Below are positions 1 to 5,344 of a DNA stretch of 7,950 nucleotides, piece after piece; within the stretch, counting starts at the first letter, position 1; each line of letters starts with the position of its first letter. Origin of the DNA: Acidimicrobiia bacterium (GTDB lineage: Bacteria; Actinomycetota; Acidimicrobiia; Acidimicrobiales; AC-14); contig JAFAUA010000423.1 in assembly GCA_019243595.1 (NCBI GenBank), positions 1-7,950 of the forward strand, written 5' to 3'. A model generated the notes under the pieces. That model was not told the origin of the DNA. It saw nothing but the letters and a program-made list of their open reading frames with translations, and made no database searches. A program made the position numbers and the translations under genes.

Positions 1-2
1 TG

Positions 3-16
3 GCCCCCGCGGGGGC
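3..16. repeat. 14-bp perfect GC palindrome
   Basis: GCCCCCGCGGGGGC reads the same on both strands. The sequence GGGGGCAC recurs at 132-139, and GCCCCC at 165-170 can pair with GGGGGC at 132-137, so this edge region is rich in small GC hairpins. It may be the tail of a terminator for a gene outside the window. No T-tract follows, so function is unproven. Confidence 0.45.
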
Positions 17-31
17 ACCCGTACTGGCGAC

Positions 32-110
32 CAAAACGCCTCCAATCATGGAAATCGGCGTCGTAAAACCTGGGCAAAAGGTGCACGCGCCCAACATTGG
101 AGGCGTTTTG
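32..110. repeat. Perfect 15-bp inverted repeat with 49-bp spacer
   Basis: CAAAACGCCTCCAAT (32-46) is the exact reverse complement of ATTGGAGGCGTTTTG (96-110). A second complementary pair just outside, CGACC (28-32) and GGTCG (112-116), extends the arms imperfectly. Inside the loop, GGCG (57-60) can pair with CGCC (88-91). The element lies about 87 bp past the stop of the SDR gene at 197-985, so it may form a terminator or RNA 3' structure for that operon. Each outgoing arm ends in GGCGTTTTG, giving a short T-run on either strand. It could instead be a small mobile-type repeat, but no target-site duplication is visible. Positions 1-196 otherwise hold nothing I can support as a gene. Confidence 0.6.
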
Positions 111-196
111 AGGTCGTGCGGCGCGCCGCGTGGGGGCACATCCGAATCTGAGGCAGCGAGCGTCGCCCCCGTGGTTGCCGTAGTCGTAGTTGCCAG

Positions 197-985
197 CTAC
201 GCCGGCATTGCTGTGCCGCCGTTGGGGCGCAGCGTCTGGCCGGTCATGAACTGGCTGGCGTCGGAGGCGAGGTAGAGGATGGCGTTGGCGATGTCGGTGG
301 GGTCGCCGACTTTGTCGAGCACCGAGCGCTTGCGCATGAAGTCGACCAGCGGCTGCATCTTGGCGTCGTCGACGGTGCCGTCGTCGCGGCGGGCACCGCG
401 CTGGGTCATCGGAGTGACGATGAACCCGGGCGCCACGCAGTTGACGCGCACACCGAGCGGCCCACCCTCGGCCGCGGCAACCCGAGTGAGGATCGCGACG
501 CCCGCCTTGGTCATCGAGTAGCCGGCCAGGCCCGCGGGGGCGGCGTCGATGGCGGCCGACGCCACGTTGATGATGCTGCCCGAGCGCTGCTCGCCCATGA
601 CCCGCAACGCGGCCTGCACGCCGAAGAACACGCCCTTGAGGTTGACGGCCAGGATTCGGTCGAGGGCCGCCTCGTCGATCGACGTGATCGGCCCGCCCGC
701 GTCCATGATCCCGGCGACGTTGGCCATCACGTCGACGCGGCCGTAGTGACTCACGGCCTCGTCGATCAGCTTGCCGACGCTGGCCTGCTTACTGACGTCC
801 GTCGGAACGGCGATCGCCTCGTCGACCATCTTCAGCGTCTGCTCGAGGTTGTACTCGTCGCGGTCGGCGAGCACGAGCCGCGCCCCGGCCTCGGAGAGCA
901 CGACCGCCGTCGCCCGCCCGATCCCACTCGCCGCGCCGGTGACGACGGCGACCTTGTCGTCGACGCGGAATTGCTCGACGCTCAT
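197..985 (-). CDS. SDR family NAD(P)-dependent oxidoreductase (canonical)
   Basis: A 262-aa classical short-chain dehydrogenase/reductase, expected to interconvert an alcohol and a ketone with NAD(P)(H) in the cytosol. Visible motifs are the TGxxxGxG cofactor loop (TGAASGIG, 16-23), an acidic Asp at the end of beta-2 (LADRD, about 39-43; this suggests NAD over NADP), NVAG (89-92), catalytic Asn115 (VNLKG), Ser143, Tyr156 and Lys160 (YSMTK), and the APG motif near 186. The C-terminus has RPNGG where VDGG is usual. The ATG at 985 is chosen because the Rossmann fold starts about ten residues later; the open frame continues upstream to 1093, but that stretch lies inside the IclR gene and looks non-native. 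It starts 4 bp after the IclR stop and is the last gene of the operon. Family is certain, substrate unknown. Confidence 0.93.
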   Translation of the reverse strand: MSVEQFRVDDKVAVVTGAASGIGRATAVVLSEAGARLVLADRDEYNLEQTLKMVDEAIAVPTDVSKQASVGKLIDEAVSHYGRVDVMANVAGIMDAGGPITSIDEAALDRILAVNLKGVFFGVQAALRVMGEQRSGSIINVASAAIDAAPAGLAGYSMTKAGVAILTRVAAAEGGPLGVRVNCVAPGFIVTPMTQRGARRDDGTVDDAKMQPLVDFMRKRSVLDKVGDPTDIANAILYLASDASQFMTGQTLRPNGGTAMPA

Positions 986-989
986 CCGA

Positions 990-1892
990 CTATGCCCGCT
1001 GGGGCTCTTCGCCGTGGATGGCCTTGGTGACGTTGCGGGTGGCCTGGGCCAGGCGTTCGCCGTACTCGATGACGTCCTCGCCGCGAAGAACACCGCGGAA
1101 GCCGACGAGGAACAGGCCGAGCTCGACGCTGCCAGTCGGGCCGAAGACGGGCGCGCCCATGGTGTTGACGCGGTATTCGGTGCCCGGCTCGACCTCGATG
1201 AGGAAGTAGTCCTCGCGGCTCAGGTCGTCGAGCAGTCGCTCCAGCATCCCGCGCACGGGCTGTGATCTGCCCTCGTCGCCGAGCGAGGCGAGCGCCTGGC
1301 CCACCTGGAGGCGAGCGTCGGCGGACAGGCTCACCGCGTAGCCGCGCCGGCGCACGGCGGTCAGCGCCGCCTGGTAGCGGTCGAGCTGCTCCTCGCTGGC
1401 CCACGAGTGCTGCCGCTGCAGCCAGCCATCGATGTCGTCGGGGGCGGCCCATGCCATGAACACGCTCCCCAGCGGCGGCACCAGTGGCAGGCGCTGGCCG
1501 AGGGCGACCGACGCGCCGAACGGAAGGGCCGCGCCGCTGCGGCTGAGGATGACGATCTCGTCGCCGACGACCGTGCTTGCGATGCACTCGAGCGAGGTCT
1601 CCTCGGCCAGCGTCCGCATCTCCTCGCGTGCGAAGTCGACGGCCTGGAACTGACCTTGGGCTGCGCCGCCGATGGCGACCAGCGCCGGTCCCAGCATGTA
1701 GGTCATCCGTGTGGGGTGGCGCAGCAGATAGCCGGCCTCGGTGAGCGTCATCAGCAGGGCGTGACACGTCGCCTTGTTGAGATCGAGGCGGCGCGCCAGT
1801 TCCGAGAGCGAGAACGACTCGTCGGGGTGAGCGGCGAGGAAGTTGAGGACCGCCACGACGCGCTCGGCGCCCGGAGCCGGACGGGGGGTCAT
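990..1892 (-). CDS. IclR family transcriptional regulator
   Basis: A 300-aa DNA-binding regulator. Residues 8-60 form the winged helix-turn-helix (AVLNFLAAHP, then SLSELARRLDLNKATCHALL with the recognition helix near 39-50, then the wing YLLRHPTRMTYMLG). Residues about 80-290 match the IclR effector-binding (GAF-like) domain, including the segment around 130-150 (LGQRLPLVPPLGSVFMAW) and a C-terminal VELGLFLVGF strand pair. IclR proteins are usually about 250 aa, so this one is slightly long, mostly in the linker near 150-180 and at the C-terminus. The start ATG at 1892 has an excellent GGAGG at 1900-1904 with a 7-nt spacer and overlaps the hydrolase stop as ATGA, implying translational coupling. 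It probably senses an intermediate of the operon's pathway. The ligand, and whether it activates or represses, cannot be seen. Confidence 0.93.
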   Translation of the reverse strand: MTPRPAPGAERVVAVLNFLAAHPDESFSLSELARRLDLNKATCHALLMTLTEAGYLLRHPTRMTYMLGPALVAIGGAAQGQFQAVDFAREEMRTLAEETSLECIASTVVGDEIVILSRSGAALPFGASVALGQRLPLVPPLGSVFMAWAAPDDIDGWLQRQHSWASEEQLDRYQAALTAVRRRGYAVSLSADARLQVGQALASLGDEGRSQPVRGMLERLLDDLSREDYFLIEVEPGTEYRVNTMGAPVFGPTGSVELGLFLVGFRGVLRGEDVIEYGERLAQATRNVTKAIHGEEPQRA

Positions 1893-2860
1893 CGTTTGGC
1901 CTCCAGAGCCTTCGCCACCGCCCCGCCGATGACCTCGGCCAGGATGCGATGGCCCTCGTCGTCGGGGTGGATGCCGTCGGCCAGGTTGTCGGCGGTGATC
2001 AGGTCGGCGGCCGGGATCAGCGTGACGTCTCGCTTGGACGCTTCTTCTTCCATCGCCGCCCGCAGGTCGCGCAACGTGGCGCCGAGGCGGTTCGGCGCCT
2101 CTTCGGCGTCGGGGCGGAGCACGGGGCTGGCGACGACCACCGGTGTGTCGGGATGTCCTTGGCGCACGACGTCGAGGAAGGCACCGACGGCGGCGCGCAT
2201 CATGTCGACCGAATGGGGCGTGCGCGTCCAGCAGTTGGTGCCGTGGCTGATGGAGATGACGTCGGCTTGGAGCGCGGCGACTTGCTCGGCCGACGCCAGC
2301 TCGCCGCGCGCCGCGCCGGCGTAGCCCATGTTCACGACGTCGATACCGAACTGCCGGCCCGCGACCGCGGGCCAGGCGAACGCCGGACCCGACGCGACCC
2401 AGCCCTCGGCGACCGAGTCGCCGTAGGCGATCCACCGCGGCTGTTCCTCGGGCGCAGGCCAGATGCGGCCGCCGACGCCGCTCAACGACTTGATGGTCGG
2501 CTTCATCCCCTCGGGCAGATAGACGATGGCCCGCTCGTCGCGCGGCCAGCCACCCAGCGCCAACCGTACGCGGCCTTCGCCGGTGTCGGCCTTCTCCTCG
2601 TCGACCAGCTTGCCGCCCCGCCACAGCGTGAACGTGCGGCCTGCGCCGTCGCCGCGGTAGCCGAGGTTGTCGGTCGTCGTTTTGTAGGCGATGTCGACGG
2701 CCTCGGCCTCGCCGATCAGCTCCAGACGAATGCCCACTGGAATCTGCGCCATCTCCCATGTGTCGCGAGGGATGCGCGTGTCGACAGGATCGGCCCGCGG
2801 GTACGGCACCGATGCGGTGCCGGTGAAGGCGCACCCCCGGATGAATTCGGCAGCGTCCAC
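1889..2860 (-). CDS. SGNH/GDSL hydrolase with N-terminal beta-rich domain
   Basis: A 323-aa predicted esterase. With a GTG start at 2860, block I is YGDSVAEGW (146-154, nucleophile Ser149), the block II Gly is Gly179 (NMGYAG), block III is GTN (207-209, Asn209), and block V is DGIHP with Asp295 and His298. The full Ser-Gly-Asn-His set and catalytic Asp are therefore present. About 140 residues before block I are rich in beta-strand (for example VGIRLELIGEAEAVDIAY), resembling the accessory jelly-roll of CE2-like and Lipase_GDSL_3-type esterases. No signal peptide is seen, so it is probably cytosolic. The GTG start is preferred because family-like sequence begins there and it lies just 11 bp after the SDR stop, but its Shine-Dalgarno is weak and the frame stays open to 3151. 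It likely hydrolyses an ester made by the operon's oxidative steps, which is inference. Confidence 0.85.
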   Translation of the reverse strand: MDAAEFIRGCAFTGTASVPYPRADPVDTRIPRDTWEMAQIPVGIRLELIGEAEAVDIAYKTTTDNLGYRGDGAGRTFTLWRGGKLVDEEKADTGEGRVRLALGGWPRDERAIVYLPEGMKPTIKSLSGVGGRIWPAPEEQPRWIAYGDSVAEGWVASGPAFAWPAVAGRQFGIDVVNMGYAGAARGELASAEQVAALQADVISISHGTNCWTRTPHSVDMMRAAVGAFLDVVRQGHPDTPVVVASPVLRPDAEEAPNRLGATLRDLRAAMEEEASKRDVTLIPAADLITADNLADGIHPDDEGHRILAEVIGGAVAKALEAKR

Positions 2861-2871
2861 CGGTCGCGGAC

Positions 2872-3669
2872 CTACAGCTCCATGGGGTACGGGAACTTCA
2901 CGCCGACGCCGCCGTCGACGACCAGCGTCTGGCCGCTGACGTAGTCGGACAGGTCCGAGGCGAAGAACAGCAGCGCCGATGCGATGTCGGCCGGGATGGC
3001 GACCCTGCGCAGCGGGGTGTTGTCCTCGTTCTTGTGCTTGAGCTCCTCGGGAACCAGCTGGGAGATGCGCGGTGTCCACACCATCCCGGGGGCCACGGCA
3101 TTGACGCGGACCTTCGAAGGCCCGAGCTCGACGGCCAGCGAGCGTACCCACGACATCAGACCGGCCTTGGCCGCTCCGTAGGCCGCATGCCTCGGCGCCG
3201 AGAAGATGCCGCTCACCGACGCCACGAACACCATCGAACCACCACCGTTGGCGGCCATCGACTTCCCCGCGGCCTGTGCGAACAGGACGGCGTGGCGCAG
3301 CACCATGCCGAAGGTCCAGTCCCAGTCCTCGTCGGTGGTCTCGAGGGCGTCGATGTACTTGGCCATGCCGACGATGTCGACGAGGCCGTCGATGCGGCCC
3401 AGCTGTCGTTCTGCCTCGGCAATGGTCGCCTCGACCTCACCGCGGTCTCGCGCGTCTGCGGCCCACGGGATGCCGCCGACCTCGTCGGCGATCTCCTTGG
3501 CCAGCGCCTCCTGGTTGTCGATGCAGAACACCTTCGCCCCGGCCTGGGCGAGCGCGTGGGTGGCCTGACGGCCGATGCCCTGGCCCGCCCCGACGACCAC
3601 GAAGCCGCGGCCGTCGAGCCGGAGGAGTCCTGGGTAGTCCGGGACGGGTGAGTCGTCCGTGGACGTCAT
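2872..3669 (-). CDS. SDR family oxidoreductase with degenerate active-site motifs
   Basis: A 265-aa SDR. The Gly-rich loop is GAGQGIG (27-33), with Asp51 (CIDN) after beta-2 suggesting NAD binding. Ser151, Tyr164 and Lys168 (YGAAK) of the catalytic triad are present at the normal 13- and 4-residue spacings, and APG (193-195) and VDGG (251-254) are intact. Two conserved elements are altered: NNAG reads DIVG (98-101), and the helix-4 Asn (normally in a VNLKG-like context) aligns with Val123 in MVLRH. The protein thus lacks the Asn of the Asn-Ser-Tyr-Lys tetrad by hand alignment. It begins with ATG 3 bp after the LLM stop. A dehydrogenase acting on the LLM substrate or product is likely; a binding or specialised role is possible. 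Confidence 0.9.
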   Translation of the reverse strand: MTSTDDSPVPDYPGLLRLDGRGFVVVGAGQGIGRQATHALAQAGAKVFCIDNQEALAKEIADEVGGIPWAADARDRGEVEATIAEAERQLGRIDGLVDIVGMAKYIDALETTDEDWDWTFGMVLRHAVLFAQAAGKSMAANGGGSMVFVASVSGIFSAPRHAAYGAAKAGLMSWVRSLAVELGPSKVRVNAVAPGMVWTPRISQLVPEELKHKNEDNTPLRRVAIPADIASALLFFASDLSDYVSGQTLVVDGGVGVKFPYPMEL

Positions 3670-3672
3670 GGG

Positions 3673-4812
3673 TTACTTGGCCGTGACGGTGGTGTTGACC
3701 TGGTGCCCGCGCCTCTCGAGCTCGGGGATGATCTCCGAGCCGAGCAGCTCGATGGTGCGCATCACCGACTTGTGGGGCAGGAAACCGAACTGCACGTAGC
3801 AGAGCAGCTGGTCGACACCAATGTCGGCGTACTTCTGGATCTTCTCCAAGCACTGGTCGGGCGTCCCGACGATGATCATGTCCTGCTTGTTGAAGTCGCG
3901 GGGGTCGAAATCGCCGTCGGCGTTCTTCTTCAGGAACGGGAAGTAAGCGTCCTTCTGCTCCTGAGTGAAGTGGGGGAACTCCCACTCGAGCATGAACTCG
4001 GCGAGGTTCTGGTACCACCACCACACTGACTCCCAGACGCGGTGCTCCTCGGCTTCCTTCTCGTCGTCCATGAGATGGACGAGCGTGTAGGCCGCCACGC
4101 GGTTGTTGGCCACGCGGGTGATCGGGTCGGGGTTGGCGGCCGCCGCCCGGTACTGCTGGATCTGCTTCGCCATGCGCGACAGCGGCTGCATGATCGTGAA
4201 CGACAGCAGGCCCATGCCCTGGTTGCCGGCGATCTCGGCCGAGCCGTCGCTGGTGGCCGCCATCCAGGGGGCGGGGTGCGGGTCTTGATACGGCTTCGGG
4301 CACACCATGCGCTTCGGGAAGTCGTAGTACTCGGAGTGCCACTCGGCGTACTCGTTCTCCCAGAAGTTCACCACTGCCTTGATGGCGTCCTCGGCCTGCG
4401 CCCGACTCGAGTCACGGTCGACGCCAAACGCGGTCTGCTCCATCGGCGTGGAGCGGCCAGTGCCCCACTCGACGCGGCCCTTGGAGAGGACGTCGACAGT
4501 GGCGACCTTCTCGGCGACGCGGACGGGCGGCGTGAAGCCGTGGGGCATCAGGCATACGCCGAAACCCAACCGGATGTTCTCGGTGATCTGGCTCAGGGCG
4601 CCGAGCACGACGTCGGGCGCCGAGCAGTGCGAGCGACCTTCACGGAAGTGGTGCTCGACCAGCCAGATCGTGTTGAAGCCCACTTTGTCGGCGAGCTGGA
4701 TCTGCTCGAGGGCCTCGTCGTAGGACTCCTGCTCGGCGTGGCGCTGGTTCTCGGGGAACTCGCCTGGCCAGGGGCGGGGGACGTCGATCTCGTAGAAGAG
4801 GTCCAGCTTCAA
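3673..4812 (-). CDS. LLM class flavin-dependent oxidoreductase (luciferase-like monooxygenase)
   Basis: A 379-aa bacterial-luciferase-like flavoprotein, the first gene of the operon. These TIM-barrel enzymes use reduced FMN or F420 to oxygenate or oxidise substrates such as aldehydes, ketones and sulfonates. Visible hallmarks are the N-terminal barrel strand MKLDLFYE, TIWLVEHHF (48-56), LGFGVCLMPH (82-91) followed by PVRVAEKVATVDVLSKGRVE (96-115), GTGRS (117-121), and the C-terminal VGTPDQCLEKI and YADIGVDQLLCYVQFG. Length is typical of the LuxA-like branch. The start is TTG at 4812, supported by GGAG (4820-4823) with a 7-nt spacer and by the correct beginning of the barrel. A separate flavin reductase is not in the window. 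A type II Baeyer-Villiger role is plausible from context; F420 use, common in actinobacterial relatives, cannot be excluded. Confidence 0.93.
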   Translation of the reverse strand: MKLDLFYEIDVPRPWPGEFPENQRHAEQESYDEALEQIQLADKVGFNTIWLVEHHFREGRSHCSAPDVVLGALSQITENIRLGFGVCLMPHGFTPPVRVAEKVATVDVLSKGRVEWGTGRSTPMEQTAFGVDRDSSRAQAEDAIKAVVNFWENEYAEWHSEYYDFPKRMVCPKPYQDPHPAPWMAATSDGSAEIAGNQGMGLLSFTIMQPLSRMAKQIQQYRAAAANPDPITRVANNRVAAYTLVHLMDDEKEAEEHRVWESVWWWYQNLAEFMLEWEFPHFTQEQKDAYFPFLKKNADGDFDPRDFNKQDMIIVGTPDQCLEKIQKYADIGVDQLLCYVQFGFLPHKSVMRTIELLGSEIIPELERRGHQVNTTVTAK

Positions 4813-4814
4813 GG

Positions 4815-4839
4815 GTTTGCTCCGTTCGACTATGCAAAC
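4815..4839 (-). promoter_or_regulatory. Inverted repeat over the LLM ribosome binding site; candidate operator or leader hairpin
   Basis: GTTTGC (4815-4820) and GCAAAC (4834-4839) are perfect 6-bp arms around a 13-bp spacer. In the minus-strand transcript the hairpin would place the GGAG Shine-Dalgarno (4820-4823) at the loop-stem junction, 2 bases before the TTG start. As DNA it is a dyad about the size of a regulator operator, and the operon encodes an IclR protein. The surrounding stretch 4829-4860 is AT-rich for this genome and offers weak -10-like hexamers (CATAGT, GATATT), but no convincing -35. Confidence 0.35.
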
Positions 4840-4947
4840 AGCTGATTTGAATATCCGAACGCAGCCTAAGGAGGATCTGACGCCCCGTCAAGCCAGTCAT
4901 CGCTCCGACGCGTCCCCTGGTCTCGCCTCCGCTGCTCCGGCCCGCTC

Positions 4948-4993
4948 GGGGCTAGCGCGAAGCGAGCCCCCCGGTGGCAAGCCGGAGGGCTCG
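4948..4993. repeat. Two overlapping, mutually exclusive hairpins
   Basis: Hairpin A pairs GGGGCT (4948-4953) with AGCCCC (4965-4970), with an inner CGC-GAA-GCG stem. Hairpin B pairs CGAGCCC (4963-4969) with GGGCTCG (4987-4993) plus an inner CCGG (4971-4974)/CCGG (4982-4985) around a 7-nt loop, with one mismatch. Both need 4965-4969, so only one can form at a time. The element lies 35 nt past the pilin stop on the same strand and could terminate that transcript, though no T-tract follows. It is also about 135 bp upstream of the LLM start. Confidence 0.45.
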
Positions 4994-5028
4994 TCGTTGA
5001 TCAGCAGTTCGAGTTGTGGGAGCGGCAA

Positions 5029-5226
5029 TCAGCCGGCGACAGACGAGCCGACGGTGCTGAACTTGCTCGAGGCGCTCTGGCCGAGGAACGAGATGGCCAC
5101 GATGCAGATCACGGCGATGAGGGCGACGAGCAGTGCGTACTCGACGAGGCTGGCGCCACGGTCGTCGGCGCCGAAATGGGCCCGCACGTGCACTTCGCAG
5201 TACTGCCAGATATCGATGATCGACAT
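5029..5226 (-). CDS. Flp family type IVb pilin
   Basis: A 65-aa small pilin precursor. A 24-residue leader ends in DDRG, followed by ASLVEYALLVALIAV: the prepilin peptidase cleavage site (after Gly24), Glu at mature position 5 and Tyr at 6, and a single hydrophobic helix to about residue 48, then a short Ser-rich tail. The mature subunit would be only 41 aa, normal for Flp pilins, which polymerise into Tad-type pili on the cell surface. The ATG at 5226 has AAGGA (5236-5240) with a 9-nt spacer. No TadA ATPase, CpaB, secretin or TadV peptidase gene lies in this window, so assembly proteins must be encoded elsewhere. It is transcribed divergently from the coiled-coil gene at 5345. Confidence 0.9.
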   Translation of the reverse strand: MSIIDIWQYCEVHVRAHFGADDRGASLVEYALLVALIAVICIVAISFLGQSASSKFSTVGSSVAG

Positions 5227-5344
5227 GGATGAGCGTCCTTCTGGTCTGGGCGGTCAACCGGTTGTCGGTCGGCGGGGCTACGCGGTGTAGTCAAAGCTTT
5301 CGTAAAGGTCGGGCCATCCTGTAAATGGTCCGATCGGGGGATGG
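5227..5344. promoter_or_regulatory. Divergent intergenic region with three palindromes
   Basis: This 118-bp gap must hold promoters for the pilin (minus) and the coiled-coil/PAP2 pair (plus). It contains CAACCGGTTG (5255-5264, perfect 10-bp palindrome), AAAGCTTT (5293-5300, perfect 8-bp palindrome) and TCGGGCCAT/ATGGTCCGA (5309-5317 and 5325-5333, 8 of 9 bp complementary, 7-nt loop). The last ends 11 bp before the ATG at 5345 and could act as an operator or a 5' UTR hairpin. I could not assign a convincing -35/-10 pair on either strand. Confidence 0.4.

Larger units (their letters stand above)
197..4812 (-). other. Predicted five-gene operon: LLM, SDR, SGNH hydrolase, IclR, SDR
   Basis: Five minus-strand genes follow one another with gaps of 3 bp, 11 bp, a 4-bp ATGA overlap, and 4 bp. 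No promoter-sized gap occurs between them, so one transcript from upstream of 4812 is the simplest reading. Monooxygenase, dehydrogenases and esterase together resemble a catabolic module. The regulator sits fourth rather than divergent from the operon. Confidence 0.75.

Noticed and set aside
89..95. GCCCAAC, which matches the integron attC core RYYYAAC beside the inverted repeat
   Set aside because: No matching GTTRRRY partner closes the hairpin at the other side, and no integrase or cassette structure is present.
32..110. Miniature transposable element interpretation of the 15-bp inverted repeat
   Set aside because: No target-site duplication flanks the arms, and complementarity continues imperfectly outside them, which fits a hairpin better. 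Not excluded without a genome-wide copy search.
985..1093. 36-residue N-terminal extension of the SDR at 197-985
   Set aside because: It overlaps the IclR coding end, is Ser/Pro/Ala-rich, and precedes the normal SDR start; the ATG at 985 fits the family length.
1407..2944. Long plus-strand open frames (about 305 and 331 codons) opposite the IclR and SGNH genes
   Set aside because: They lie antisense to genes with clear family motifs, are low-complexity in Gly/Arg/Asp/Val, and arise from GC-biased third positions. Similar shadows at 4042-4845 and 7014-7850 were also left out.
2861..3151. 97-residue upstream extension of the SGNH hydrolase
   Set aside because: It lies wholly inside the SDR gene's C-terminal half in another frame and is Arg/Gly-rich; family-like sequence begins at the GTG at 2860.
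4868..4875. Perfect plus-strand Shine-Dalgarno AAGGAGGA
   Set aside because: No ATG, GTG or TTG follows at a usable distance on the plus strand, and no gene-like frame starts there.
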